From Aplysia californica (lineage: Eukaryota > Mollusca > Gastropoda > Aplysiida > Aplysiidae), in the NCBI RefSeq assembly GCF_000002075.1, contig NW_004797271.1, positions 881,118-945,117 on the forward strand: a stretch of DNA of 64,000 bases. The letters run 5' to 3'. The number at the start of each line of letters is the position of its first letter. Positions within the stretch are counted from its first letter, which is position 1. The translations under genes were made by a program, and so were the position numbers. The notes beneath the pieces were generated by a model. It worked only from the letters and a program-made list of their open reading frames with translations. It had not been told where the DNA came from and ran no database searches. This document shows, piece by piece, positions 33,456 to 63,722 of this stretch.

Positions 33456-36365
33456 TGGGGGGGGGGGGGGGAGGAAGGGGACAGTAGTACAGGCACAGGG
33501 GAGATTCCTGTAGTACAGTTCTTTTGTGTCGCTGAAAACTTTCATCAGACTTCTGAAACATTCAATTTATGTTGTCCATAATCTGCCGTTGCTTTGATGT
33601 AATTAGTATCATACAGGGTGCCCAGCAAGGCCGTTAAGTCGTAAATTTGGCGCCCTGGTCGTAAAGGTCGTAAATGGTAGTAAATGTACTGTGAAGGTAA
33701 TAAACATTTGGTTAACGGTCGTAAATTAGCTTGCGTACTGAGTGATGAAGCCAGCAAGACTTTTCAGTGTACAGAGTCATAGCCGTGGTCATCAGCGATT
33801 ACCAAGTCCCATCTTTTGTCAAAGTACATGTAGTACAAAGATCGTTGAGTAGTATCAGTATCGCGGAACTCGAATATTTGAAAACCAAATCCGATAAGGT
33901 CATTAGGTTCATTTTTGCCGGTCGCGATTGTAATATTCATTCAGCTTCTCCCCCCCCTCCGTCCGAGAGTACGTTTCATGCGAACAGGTGGCAGGTGGAA
34001 GTGTATGTGACACCAATGCTCGATCGGGAAAATCAAGATCTACTTTTGCTTTCGTTACCACCCAGAAATTTGCCAGCGATAAACTGATAATGCAACATTA
34101 TTTTGTGACATGCAGGTTGTGCAGTATAAACGCTGTGTCGCCGCGCAAATAAAATTTCCGGCTGACTTGCCATTTGGGCCCAAGCTTTTAACAAAAGTCT
34201 ACCATAAACAATACATATTATATCATAGCTGCCACTTTCCCGCTAAATAGTGGAAACTCTGCTTCATTTAGCTTTTCCCGCTACTTTCCTCCTTCCTCCA
34301 CTGGACCGCTCTCGGCCGCAAATCGCGATACTTTTTTTTACACTCGGAAATCGCCGAACCGGGAGTGAGACGAAAACGCAGCTTGCGCATGTCCGCCTGT
34401 AGCTTTCTACTTCCGTTCTGTGCCTAGTTTCACATTGTTTATTGTTGTGGACTGTCGATCGAGCATCGGGACGATGGCGCGCCGAGTTATCATTAAAAAC
34501 GGCGGAGATTCGAGAGAAATTGATGCAGAATGCAAAAATAAATGGAGCTGGATTAAGAAAGAGGCAGACAATGTGCTTTCAAAATTTCATTTGAGAATTG
34601 AACAAGCTGAGTGCTGCACTTTGCATTTGATGTGATAAGTAAGAAGGCAATTGTTTACTTTCTCGCTTTTAATTCCGGCCGTGCCTAAATTTTCTAGATC
34701 TAGTCTAAATCTAAATTTAGAATCTAGACGAAACTGTATGCATCCCCGACTGGATATTCAACTCTTTGCGCTGGAGTTAAGAATACGTAAACCACGGCTA
34801 TTTCATCATTTGTAGGTAGATATATCTAGATCTAGTAACATACACACTGGCTTTCACTTTCGGCCTTCCGTACTGATTTTGATGGCCATTGAGTAAAACA
34901 TTCATAGAGTTCAGAGTGGTCGCTCGCTACGAACTCCTCATCCGGAATTAAACGCGAGAAAGTAAACAATTAACAAGAAAGACAATTTTGTACTACAGTG
35001 GCAAAGGTGTTGCATCCTTAATCCACAACATTGTTGCTCAATTCTAAAGTGAAAGAAATCTTTTTATGAGACACTAGATTGCAAATACTGGATTTTTAGT
35101 CTCCAAACTGGGTCAAATGCTTGTTAATCAACTTAGTGTCTTTGATTGTTTTGGTTTTTTTTTTTGCAAATGCATTTTAATTCAGTTGCCTGTAGTTAAC
35201 AAATATGACAGTTTTCCCCACCAAAAACATAGATGTTCCAATATATTGGATCTGGATTTCACTGGTTTTACTCCGGCTTTCGGAGAGCACGCGTATGCCT
35301 TCGCATGGATTTCCTCCTTTTTTGAAACTCCTGAGTGGCAGCTATGTATATATACTATATATATAGAGATTATTTGTTGTAATAGAGGGAAAGAAACAAA
35401 TAAAATTTTGTCTCACTGTATTCTTATTTCAGTCAGTACGTGCGCGTCAAATATTTTCCGGCTTTTTTTTTTCAAAACCTGTTTACATCCCTGCACTGTG
35501 CTGTCACTTGTGAGCGGAAAAAAGAAAAGAAAATACAAACGTGGTCAGATTTTTAGATTGTCGGGCTCGCCACCATGACCGGTCAGTGAACCTGCGCGGG
35601 TTCACACCACAAGACAGGCTGCGGCATTGTGTGAGCATTGACATTTGTTGAGATCGCCAAAGTTCATTCAAAAGTCTGAGCGTTGCAAAGTATTGGACTA
35701 CGGAATGGGGCTGGGGATTATTATTTTTTTTTGGTAAAGATACACTCGGGGGGAGTCACTAGAACTCATAGTAGCCAAAAATATGACAGTTTAGATCCCA
35801 ATAGCAGTGCAACTACCCAAAGGAGTTAAAGTACAAATTTACCACAAGTTTCAAAACTCGGGTGGATACTTAGCACATGCACAAAGAGTTGAAAGAGCCC
35901 TTACTTAATTCACAGAAATTTTGTGCACACTCAGCACACATTTTAAAAATTGTTTCACTACTGAACATCCAGGTATATATATCTAGTGAGATGCAAAAGA
36001 TGAGCTTCTGACAAGTAGTGCTGAAATGAAGTAGGCAGAAGGTTTGGCACACAATTTGCACGATCATGAATCATGTAAATTGTATAGCCTAGGTGCCCAT
36101 AGCTGAAGTCAAATCTCAGACATAATAATGATATATGCAGGGAGTCCAGCAATATATCCTGAAAAAATTTACTACATGGGAAAAAAATTTTCTGCCCAGC
36201 ACATCAAGCCCCACACCATCTCGAAAAAGGGAGTTCATTTGCGCCATCACTAAACATATTACTATTACATACTATATGAAACGAAAATAACACACAACAA
36301 CAAAGTCCAGTCGACAAAATGGAGAATAGACGGACGATCGCTCACTCGCAGCTAGATTTACTTTT

Positions 36366-36420
36366 AGTTTTAGTAAGGTTTTTACGGCGCTCGCAACTGA
36401 ATACGGTCATATAAACACCA
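36366..36420 (+). mobile_element. CATATGAG-family head fragment beside the SINE
   Basis: TTTTTACGGCGCTCGCAACT and ACGGTCATATAAACACC match the head. The rest of the family consensus is missing, and a tRNA-headed SINE begins 90 bases on. Confidence 0.6.
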
Positions 36421-36505
36421 AGGGGTAGATGTCAACAGAGAAGTCCAAACGGGGAATCAGGCTTACTCAGCTCACCTCTCTAGCCTCAACAGCACAAAGC
36501 CTGCT

Positions 36506-36960
36506 TCGGGGTCTCTCGTGGCCTAGAGGTTAAGGTGTCCGCCTATCGTTCAAAGGTCCCGGGTTCGAACCCGGGTAGCGACCGAAAAATGTTTGTCTCA
36601 AAAATAGTCTCCTTTCACCTCCTTTCCTGCTGTCTAGCAATGTTTTGTCATCTGCTTTTGTCTCCACTTTCTGCCCCCACCCTCCTTTGCCCACACCCCT
36701 GGGCTCCTGACTTTCTGCAGTCTTTCTACTGCTATTCCTTGGCTCCTTCTTGCTCCTGTCTTTCAGCCATACCCCTGATATCTGGTAGGAAAGATCTACT
36801 CCTAACCTTCTCAGAAAAGGACGGAAAATCTCGATGTCCGTTGTGCAAGTTGCGCGCTTTAAAGATCCCTTGGTGGTCTAAAATCGATAAGAGTAGGCTT
36901 CGGCCGCCACCCGGGCAAAATTCAAAATTTCCTACTAGTCTTGAACAAAAAGCTACAATA
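36506..36960 (+). mobile_element. tRNA-derived SINE
   Basis: 36510-36583 is a tRNA-like head: box A TGGCCTAGAGG, box B GGTTCGAACCC, a perfect 5-bp T stem, and an acceptor stem with six of seven pairs. A Cys/Thr-rich body follows, then TTTAAAGATCCCTTGG, a tail motif common in animal SINEs. The anticodon stem does not fold well, so this is a SINE head and not a working tRNA gene. Pol III transcription is plausible because both boxes are intact. Confidence 0.75.
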
Positions 36961-38085
36961 TAGTTATAACTTACTATCATTCATCCAATGATTAATGAAA
37001 CGCCAACACTTTAGTTCAATAACACGGCTTACAAGGTATGAAGGATCCCGATCCCAAACGCGGCCTGCACCTATGCTCGCTTTGCAGAGAGCTCTAAATC
37101 TATCTAATCAAAACTATGAAATTTGCTTCCAAATTTTTGTCCTCTGGTGTTGCCTTCAGATAGTCAGGACCCTGGATATGTATCTGAACCTGGTCCGAGT
37201 CGTATTTAGCCGCAATTTAGGGCTAGATCTAGCACTAGTACTGGAGTTGTAACACAGTTGTTAGCTCAACAAAATCACAACCTCGGGCCCAACACTATTT
37301 TGTAATTCAGTGAATGGGTCTGCATCAACACACAGTACAGCCCCGCTTTTATAACATGGTGAATACAAAACAAAACGGAACACTTTGAACTTTAATTTTT
37401 GTTGTTGTTGTGAATTTCATTCATTTGTCATGTATCTCTGGCAATTTTTAGGAAATAAAATTCATGTCAATTTTTTAAAAAATCATAAGAATAAAAGTAT
37501 ATTAGACTTTGACTACTTTTGTTTGTTTTATTCGATTAACCTTGAATGAAACTTTTGTGTCAAAAAATCATTGCAATAGGGTAATTCTGAGAGTTGTGGT
37601 GGTGTTTTGAAATACCCCTCTGTCATCGTGTTTTGAAATAACACCAAAAAATGCCTGTATTCAGTGTTAAGAGACTGGTGAAAGGGCCCAGTAGCCAGTG
37701 AGATATAGTTCGAACTAAAAATAATAAAATATTTCAAATCTAGTAATTTATAACGGTGTACATGTCTGACTGCTGGTAAGTCTAGATACTATGCAACCTG
37801 TGTGCTGCTACTCTATCAGTGTTCTTATGTACAAAGTAATTTAATATAATTTTCTCATGGGACTTATATATATATGCAAATAATGGTGTGCTGGCGGTAA
37901 GAGGGGGGAGGGGGGGGGTGGGGGTGGGAGGAATGATATTTTAGTTTATAATAAGAGTCTAGGATAAAGTTGTGCGTGGGCGGCTTGTAAAAGTGTGATT
38001 TGATAAAATACATTATGCTGCTCACAGAAAATTGATGGTACGTACCTTTTGTTGTGATTATGATTGTTTATTTTTTTTCCTTTAG

Positions 38086-38305
38086 GGTTGCAGTACGGCC
38101 ACTCTCTCCTGCTTCACCGAGGACTCTCATCACAAGTTTCCTTCATGAGAGACTGCAGCTGGAAGGAGGATGAGAGACAAAAATTGAAATGTTGTGACGA
38201 CATGATGAAAATGTGATTTAGAGTAGTGTTGGCTTTTAAGTTCTTTTCATATGATAACGTGACAGCATGACATGAACAGACTGTCGTCAGTTTCTTTCGA
38301 CCAAG
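38086..38305 (+). other. KLHL20 5' UTR portion of first coding exon
   Basis: A polypyrimidine tract and TTTAG at 38081-38085 make a good acceptor just upstream of the KLHL20 ATG, so this exon is probably preceded by a non-coding exon. No in-frame ATG of family-like sequence lies before 38306. Confidence 0.6.
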
Positions 38306-56020
<17,715 letters not shown>

Positions 56021-56574
56021 TATTATGTTCAAGTCTTGCCTCGTATTTTGCTCATGAGGTATAGTGAAAGCCATCCTTGATGATGTGACTCAAGTTTTGT
56101 GATGTTATGCCAGTTGGGAAGAGTGATGGACATCTTTGGTGATATGACATTCGAGTTTTGCCCGTGTGAGACAGAGAGTATCAGTTGTGCTGATGTGACC
56201 ATGCGATGTTCTGCAGCTACATTTATCAGAGGATTTCCTTTGAAATGGGGTGAAAAGAGTTTGGTTTTTGTTGGTGCAGGACTTTTGTTATGAAATGGTA
56301 TTAGTGGGTGCTTTTAGGTTGTTTTTAAAAAAAATGACACATGTGTTTGAATGTTTGGGAAGGCTGAAACTTGAGAGAGAGATGAGACTGGTTCTGATAC
56401 TGATAGAAGCATTTATTTATGTCTGTTTGATTATAACCTGACCAAGTGCATTTTATTTTTTTGCAACGGCTTGTGATGTTGTAGATTCTCGTTAATGTTT
56501 ATGAACATGAAATGATGCGAGTTTCAGAACGGTGGCGCTATAGGTTTTCTCTGTCACTGCAGAATCTCTGTCTG

Positions 56575-56900
56575 TGAGAATGTGCCAGTGTCTTTGTACT
56601 ACTATAGACATGCTCTCTCTATCATTCTGTCAACAGATATTCTCTTTGTGAGAATGTGTCAATGTCTTTATACTGCTTGTCATTCTCTGTCACGACAGAC
56701 AACTCTCTTTGTCACAACAAACAACTCTGTCACAACAAACAACTCTCTCTGTCACAACAAACAACTCTCTCTGTGAGAATATGCCTGTGTCTTTATTCTG
56801 CTAGTCATTCTCTCTGTGTCGTTCTGTCACAACTGACAACTCTCTTTGTCTGTGAAAATGTGTCAGTGTCTTTATGCTACAACATACATTCTCTCTCTAT
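56575..56900 (+). repeat. KLHL20 3' UTR short repeats, first set
   Basis: GTGAGAATGTGTCAATGTCT and CACAACAAACAACTCTCT units recur in mixed order. Confidence 0.75.
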
Positions 56901-57029
56901 CTCAACAGTCTCTCCCCTTGTCTTAGTGAATGTGCCAAGTACCGGTATCACCACAGATGCTCTCATGACTCTCAGTGTCCGTAATTAGATCTGATTACCT
57001 TTTGTTGTTATTTTCATCTTGAGATATGC

Positions 57030-57197
57030 AGTATAACACGAATAGCTTGAATTCTTTGAGACCGGCTTCGGTAGTTCGAGGGATCCGTAGTTCAAGGGAG
57101 ATCTTACAAAGATAAAGAAAAGAAAATGGGACCGCAGGCACAGTTGGACGGATGCGTGATTTCGATTCTTCTGTGTCGACCTATCCGTGTTATACTG
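57030..57197. mobile_element. 168-bp MITE with CAGTATAACACG ends
   Basis: CAGTATAACACGAATAGCTT at the left and CCTATCCGTGTTATACTG at the right are inverse. A related copy is at about 6405-6535. It sits in the KLHL20 3' UTR. Confidence 0.7.
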
Positions 57198-57519
57198 TAT
57201 ATCCTTTCAGGCAGGCTATTATTAGTGCTAATCGTTTGTTGGTTCTACTCATTTATTTGTAGGTTCCTTCTTTTAAAAAAGCATGTGCACTGCGTTCCAC
57301 GTTGGCTTTGTCTCAGACGCTTCAAACACACAGATGTCTGGGTGGAAATCCTATGAGCCAACTGGTATCCAGGCACTGTTTTGTCAAGTAGACCTACATG
57401 GTTTCGTTCTGTTCTGTAGATATTTGGTATTTCTGTGCAGTCAATCGGAGTGAGTTCATCTTGCTTCTTCCCTTTTTCGTGGTTCTGATTGTATGAGAAG
57501 AGCTATAGACAAATGTCTG

Positions 57520-57845
57520 TGCACTTACAACTCCATACACAGATGTCTCTGAATTCAGAACTCTATTGATATGATAGACAGATGTCTGTGAATTCAGAAC
57601 TTCATTGATCTGTAGACAGATTGTCTGTGAATTCAGAACACTATAGATCTATACGGTGCACAGATGTCTGTGAATTCAGAACACTATAGATTTATACAGT
57701 ACACAGATGTCTGTGAATTCAGAACTCTATAGATCTATACACAGATGTCTGTGGATTCAGAACACTATAGATTTATACACAGATGTCTGTCGATTCAGAA
57801 CACTATAGATCTATACACAGATGTCTGTGAATTCAGAACTCTGTT
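57520..57845 (+). repeat. KLHL20 3' UTR minisatellite
   Basis: Eight to nine units of about 38-45 bp carry ACAGATGTCTGTGAATTCAG and ACACTATAGATCTATAC. Confidence 0.9.
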
Positions 57846-58033
57846 GACAGACGATTGTGCACTCAGAATTCAAACAGAATGGTTAATGTACTCTGAACAC
57901 TTGTGTCTTTTTCATTTTGTCCTTGTGTATTTTGAGTGTCCAGACATCCAAGACAAGTCTTTCTAGCAGACATTTGTCGTCTTATGCACATGTACATACC
58001 TTGTAAAAATGTTTTTTTTAAACTAAATGTTTT

Positions 58034-58039
58034 AATAAA
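58034..58039 (+). terminator. Probable KLHL20 polyadenylation signal AATAAA
   Basis: AATAAA lies about 2.0 kb after the KLHL20 stop and before the convergent UBL5 gene. The 3' UTR between them has short-period repeats and a small pogo-like element. Confidence 0.45.
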
Positions 58040-58107
58040 AATTTACTCCATGATCCAAAAGAGTCAAGAGTTAACAATATCCAAGGTTTTTTAGTTGTTG
58101 TGTTTAG

Positions 58108-58480
58108 ATTTAGTAGAGGTTTTACGGTGCTCGCAACTTCATAAGGTCATATGAGCGCCACAAGATTAGAAGTGTTACAAGAGAGTAACAAACATAAAAA
58201 AGAAGAAGGGGAGATAAGGACGATAGATGTTTTGATAGGAAAGAAGAAACAAACCACACCACACCAGAGCACCCGCCAATCACCCACTAGTTGTGTATTT
58301 TTGAAAGTTTTACAGCACTTACAACACAAATAGAAGGCCACGCAAGTACATGTCAAAGATTTGAGATGTTACTGAAGAGTAATCTAAACAAAAAATAGGA
58401 GGAAAGATAAGAATGATAAATATTTGATAGGAAAGAAGGAGCAAACCGAACTACACCAGAGCACACACCAACCAACAATT
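58108..58480 (+). mobile_element. Two CATATGAG-family repeats in tandem
   Basis: A good copy (58108-58288) is followed directly by a more diverged one (58289-58480). Both are in + orientation between the convergent KLHL20 and UBL5 genes. Confidence 0.75.
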
Positions 58481-59708
58481 GCTCCCACTACCGACAAACA
58501 GTTATCTTCAGCACAAGGTGTGGACAGAAGAAATACAGACAAGGAGGTAATATAGAGTACTCATAACACGATATCTCCATTTCTTTTCCAATACCAGTAT
58601 TTATTTTTTCATTTCCAGTGTAAAACATTTTCCACTGTATTGTATACATGGACAAAGAAGATTTAGAGAGAAGTCTCAGCTGTTCCATCAAATGGGACAG
58701 GCTAAAGCACAGAGTCCCTGACAACAGAAGTGGAACAATTTCCTCTCTATGTGAAATAAATTCATTTTGTCGTTCTGGTGAGAAGTCCAAGCTGAACCTG
58801 AGCAACAAATTTCTCATCAAGACAACAGGGCTACAGTACTGAACCTCATGCAAATATCTCTACATTCACGCTGATTCCATAGACACCACAAAACTCTTGA
58901 TCGACTAAATGGACTCGAATTTATAAGAATGTAGACATTTTTAACCCCCCCCCCCTCCCCAATTAGAATCTGCATTATTTGGGGAACTGGTTCCTCCAAT
59001 CCTGCTTACTGTTATTTGTGTTTGTGTTGGGGCCAACCCTTGCTGAGAGGGAAACAACACCCCAGGACATTTACTGAGTCAGAGATGCTCGATAAAACAA
59101 CCTCCCCTTGTGGGGATCTAACTCACAGCTTCTACATATACAATGATAAAGAGCCGTATTCATTTCACGACTAATCACGACACGTGTCGATAAGAAAACT
59201 ATTTCTATGAAATCAAAAGCGCCACACCAGATTTTTTCAAGACTTTCCACAGGCTGTTGGGTTGACAGAAAAAGGACAATGGTTATAAAGTAGTCCCACC
59301 CAACCACCAGAACCGTTTCGTCAAGGTCACTTTGTCTGATGGTAGACTGACAGCAGTCACAAAAAATCCATATATAGAGAGAGAGAACTTGGCCCGTTTT
59401 TTTTCTTACTTTCATAAAAATAAAATCAAATCTATTATGTCACAACTAAAGTGGAAAAAATCCCCCCACCCTCCTTGAATGCTATTCCCTGACTAATGAC
59501 ATGAAATAATAACTACTTACATCATAAGACATTATAATCCACAACAATGTTTTCTTTTTTGAGTGTCAGTGAAGCAGGTAACTTCAAAATACATGTGCAT
59601 TAACATTAGTCGTATGAAAAGATGGGACAGGTTGCTGCGATGAAAAAAAAAAAGAATGTGGATGAAGGGGACGACGTGGTGAAAGTGAAAGAGCAATGAG
59701 GGGGGGCG

Positions 59709-62046
59709 CTACTGGTAGTACAGCTCCAAGTTCATCCCATCGTGGATTTCATCTGAGGAGGCAGTCAAGGAAGAAACAGAGGAAGGCTACAGGACCAAAT
59801 TTGGAAAAATTGTCTTTAATTCTCTCATTGGCCAACGTCGTTACCCACAACGCAAAAGCCCACGAATTTTTTTGACATGTCAAACTAATGTTGGCCTTAC
59901 TCCTGGCTTTGGCACAGCTAATGGGTTTTTAAAAAATTTAAGCAATGGCAAAGTGGCGCTGAGTGAATATATATATGGGCTCTATGCACAGCGAGTGTTA
60001 AAGTTAGACAGCAGCATGTGAAGTAAACTGTCACTGTCAGGGTCTGACTTAACCCTGAGATATAGCAGTCAATCACACTGCGGTACAACACCGTAATCAC
60101 ACCTGCATTATAGCACAGCAATCACACCTGTGATCTAGCATCACAATAACACCTACAATACAGCCTTACAATAACAGCTGCGATATAGCATCGTAATCAC
60201 ACCTGTGTTATAGCATCCCACCAATCACACCTGTGATAAAGCATCCTGATCACACCTGCGATATAGCATTGTGATCACACCTGCAATACAGCATCACAAT
60301 GACATCTGCAATACAGCATAGCAAACACACTTGCAATACAGCTGTATAAAAAAACCCCAACTCCCATCTTTTACTCCTTAAAATTTTAAAGTCATGATAT
60401 ATATCAAGGTCAACCAGCTTCATTTCAATATGTTATAAAGTAAAGGATACAATCCCCGATTGTCACATGATCCTTGAAGATAGTGTACCTGAAAAATACA
60501 CAAGGCAATGTGTCTGAATAATACACAAAACAATGTATTTGAAAAATATGCAAGACAATGACACAAGACAGGTCACAATAAGCCTGAAAAGTACACAAGA
60601 TAATCCTACCTGAAAAATACACAAGACAATGTACCTGACAAAACCTAAAGATGGTGCACCTGAAAAATACAGTCCTTTAAAAAAGCCTTGAAGTTATGAG
60701 CCAATAACAGAAAGGTGAAAACACTGCACAACACGATTAAAAAAATATCTCCATTACTATTTCTAAGTATGTAAAGAGTCAATACTGAGTAAGACAATCA
60801 TCCATACAAACGGTCACTTCCCATTTCCCCCCTTGCATTTTTTTCTATATATATTATAATAATAATGCCGTCTAAAATGTCCACCTGTCTAAGACAAGAC
60901 AACCACTTCTCTCCTCAAAAATGGGTGGACATCTCGGGACAGTTTCAACTGACTAACAAAAAATGGTAATGCCTCCCCCCAAAAAAACCCCAAAACAAAA
61001 CAGCGTCTCCATTTTGAGAGCCAAGATCTGTATTTAGATACTGATCAAATCAGGCTCATCATTGGACAAATTTATTTTGATTTTGAATACAGAGAAATTT
61101 GACTACTAAATGAAGACAGGTGGACAGACAGAAATAATACTGAGAAAAAAATTATCATAGATGCAGGACCCAACCACCCATATTCAAAACAAACATGAAG
61201 AAGTATGTTATGAAGTGTAACCATTCCGAAAATCAGAAGGAATCAAAGTTACTCAAGATATTACTTTTTTACTATTAGTGTCTTTTAAAAATACATATTT
61301 AGTCTAATTTCACCTCTGTAGATTCACTTGAGGGGATGGAAGTGAGATTGAAAGGTCAGTGAAAGCAAACTCAAAGAAAATGTCCCGAAGTATTGTTGGT
61401 CCTTTTCTTTAATCGAAGAAGAAACAGAAAGTCTTACCATTTTTTCAGAACAATCTTGTCCGACCTTGTGCCTGTTTGCGCAGCAATCAATTTCTTGAGA
61501 TCTCCGATCGTGTCATCTTCACTTTGACAAGTCAAGGAAAAGGATAAGATTTTTCAGCCTAAGCTCATTCCTATCTGTCTTTATTTGTAAACAAAACTAA
61601 CACAAGAAAGACTTGGCAAAACAAAAATGCCTCAAAGGGAATAAGTCACACACTCCACAATGAGCACATTCTTAGTTTCTTAGCTCTATTGGGAAATTAT
61701 CAAGAGGAAACAAGGGGGGCAACCTGAGACAAACCACAGTAAAACAACGAAAGGGCGGTGATGTGCTATCTTGAAGCATTTAAGATTTGAAAATTTGCAC
61801 CGCGTGAGGGTTGCTAGTGAAGATTTAGATGACATAACGTTCAACATTCTTTCTTGGTAAAAAAAATAGGAGAATTTTAGCTAATCAATAGTTCACTTTC
61901 AAGACAAAGAAGAAAAAAATAGGGGATTATGTGTTCTTTCAGATTACCTGTTTTCAGTTTTCAGTTTAAGCGGAGTCTACAAAAGGATACTTGCACTTGA
62001 CTCTGACTTTTTTGCCCAGCCGATCGTTGCACGTGATTTCTAACAT
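59709..62046 (-). CDS. UBL5: Ubiquitin-like protein 5 (Hub1), complete
   Basis: Four minus-strand exons: 62046-61991, 61521-61438, 60488-60451 and 59752-59709. They join in phase (222 nt) to give exactly 73 residues, the length of human UBL5. The protein reads [20 protein letters not shown], then [40 protein letters not shown] and [13 protein letters not shown]. The C-terminal double Tyr plus one residue replaces the GlyGly of ubiquitin, so it is expected to act by non-covalent binding. Hub1/UBL5 binds the spliceosomal protein Snu66/SART1 and affects pre-mRNA splicing and splice-site choice. An AG precedes the ATG by one base, so a 5' UTR intron is likely, but its first exon was not found. 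Introns 2 and 3 hold short-period arrays, and the one beside exon 3 copies its acceptor. Confidence 0.96.
60070..60345 (+). repeat. Minisatellite in UBL5 intron 3
   Basis: About ten units of 25-28 bp (ATCACACCTGCGATATAGCA). Confidence 0.9.
60489..60670 (-). repeat. Array of UBL5 exon 3 acceptor-edge copies
   Basis: On the minus strand, TGTATTTTTCAGGTACATTG, TGTATTTTTCAGGTAGGATT and GTATTTTTCAGGTGCACCAT recur. The real exon 3 edge is TGTATTTTTCAGGTACACTA. The outermost unit extends into exon-like ACCATCTTTAGG (exon: ACTATCTTCAAGG). Confidence 0.88.
60800..60951 (+). mobile_element. Short CAGT..GGCC-type MITE remnant
   Basis: It contains ACGGTCACTTCCC, CCCCTTGCATTTTTTTC and TCTAAGAC, all matching the left arm of the 44880-51829 element. 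It ends with the inverse terminus GACAGTTTCAACTG. The left end is decayed. It lies in UBL5 intron 2. Confidence 0.55.
61780..61990 (+). repeat. Repeat shared with KLHL20 intron 2
   Basis: Second copy of the element at 39440-39655. It ends next to UBL5 exon 1. Confidence 0.5.
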
Positions 62047-62357
62047 GCTGAAAATTAACAGTTGTTGATCCAAACCTGTATTGGAAAAAAAAAATTCAGA
62101 AGAGACGATAATGACCTTCTAACAGAAATCCATAAATGAACAATAAACTCACAAAAAACAACAACAACCAACAAACAAAAAACCAAATGTTTCAGTAAAT
62201 CCTCTGTGGTATATACAGCACTGTGGATAAATCTATGTTCCAATCTCATTTTTTAAAAATGTCCAAAGACATGGACTGATGTAATAATAGGTAGGCTCCA
62301 TTCTCTTACAACAGGCATGATCCTGACAAGTTGACACTATTACACTTAACAATTTTG

Positions 62358-62650
62358 ACAAGGTCTATTTAATGGGTGGATTCTGTAACCTAAAAACTGA
62401 CATGGTCTTTTTAATGGGTGGATTCTGTAACCTAAAAACTGACAAGGTCTATTTAATGGGTGGATTCTGTAACCTAAAAACTGACACTGTCTTTTTAATG
62501 GGTGGATTCTGTAACCTAAAAACTGACAAGGTCTTTTTAATGGGTGGATTCTGTAACCTAAAAACTGACAAGGTCTTTTTAATGGGTGGATTCTGTAACC
62601 TAACAACTGACAAGGTCCTTATAATGGGTAGATACCCCTCCTAACAACTG
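62358..62650 (+). repeat. 42-bp minisatellite upstream of UBL5
   Basis: About seven near-identical units (TTAATGGGTGGATTCTGTAA, CCTAAAAACTGACAAGGTCT). Because 42 is divisible by three, both strands show repetitive open frames. Confidence 0.95.
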
Positions 62651-62668
62651 ACAAGGTCCTAATAACTA

Positions 62669-63494
62669 CAGTGAAAATCCTGTTATAACGAGAGGGACGG
62701 GACTGGAGCCAAATGTCCGTTATAGCAGGATTCTCGTTATAAGAGATCCAGTAATAAATTCAATGAAAATAATAAAGTAGGCCTAATCTTTGAGTTAGGT
62801 GTTCTGTTTATTTTTTTTGTTATCTCCCCTTATGATGCTTTGGTTTCAACATGACATCCAGGTCAAACTTGATCAAAAATCGAATCAGGTTTCTTTCTCT
62901 AGCACTAGCGATGTAGACAGCTCGGCGTTGGCAATCAAAAAGAAAGGGCTCTAGGCTAACTCGCCCGCTGTGTTGTTCCCCACACCACCACACCCTGTCG
63001 AGCGTTCCGTCTCCTTTTGCACATGGGTACACACCACACTCTGCCCACGTCACTCATTCGCTCCATCTATCACAGCACTGCGACCTCTCCATCCCCGCAT
63101 CGGAGAAGTGAGAGACATGGTAAGCCTAGATAATCTAGACTAGGCCGGCCTATCACGCGATGTGTTTTGCTTGTCTGCATATGCCACACCTTCCCCACTC
63201 ATTGGCTCCGGCATTCATTGTTGGCACACGTGGGCTCTCCCATTCTTTGTTTCGCTAGATCACCAACAAGTATCTCAACTGGCGACTGGTGAGGTTTTAC
63301 ATTTTGTATAATTGACATAAGCCCTGTGCACAGCAGCAGAAATATTCTGCTATAACCGACTCGAGCGTTTGTCTGATTGCGCTATAGCAGTATTTTATTT
63401 AAAAAGAAAAAGAAGAGAAAAAAACAGGGTTTTGGAATAGTGTCTTTATAACAGACCTCGTTATTTCAGGACTCATTATAAGTGGACTCCGCTG
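62669..63494. mobile_element. 826-bp pogo/Tigger-like element with TTATAACGAG ends
   Basis: Left CAGTGAAAATCCTGTTATAA, right CATTATAAGTGGACTCCGCTG; TA at 62667-62668 and 63495-63496. Further TTATAGCAGG and CTATAGCAG phrases lie inside. No transposase seen. It lies upstream of UBL5. Confidence 0.8.
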
Positions 63495-63542
63495 TAATGG
63501 GTAGATACCTCACAACAGACATGGTTCTAAACCAAAGATGTT

Positions 63543-63722
63543 TTTAGTTAGTGTTGGTAAGAGTTTTACACCACTTGCAATACAATAAGGTCATATAAGT
63601 GCCGAATATTAGAGGTGCTACAAGAGAGTAACAAACACAAAATAGAAGGAGAGGAGAAAAGGATGACAGATGTTTGATAGGAAAGAAGGAGCAAACCACA
63701 CCAGAGCACCCGTCAACCACCC
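63543..63722 (+). mobile_element. CATATGAG-family SINE-like repeat
   Basis: Full-length copy with TTTTACACCACTTGCAATAC, AAGGTCATATAAGTGCC, GATGTTTGATAGGAAAGAAG and CAACCACCCAC. Confidence 0.75.

Larger units (their letters stand above)
33610..37180. mobile_element. Rearranged relatives of the 54275-55717 element
   Basis: 33620-34130 resembles the inverse of about 55280-55700 (shared CGCGGAACTCGAATATTTGA-like and TTTATACTGCACAACCTGCA-like stretches). 35490-35760 matches the inverse of 55040-55280. 36125-36320 matches 54390-54490 directly, and 36965-37180 matches 54830-55010 directly. A SINE (36506-36960) lies inside. 34480-34640 has a short open frame (MARRVIIKNGGDSREIDAEC, then NKWSWIKKEADNVL) of unknown origin. 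Limits are approximate. Confidence 0.55.

Noticed and set aside
36510-36583. Functional tRNA gene
   Set aside because: Boxes A and B and the T arm are good, but the anticodon stem does not pair well and a SINE body follows.
62346-62644. Repeat-protein-like frames on both strands (GGFCNLKTDK and GYRIHPLKRP units)
   Set aside because: A 42-bp minisatellite is open in several frames by arithmetic, with no start context or splice support.
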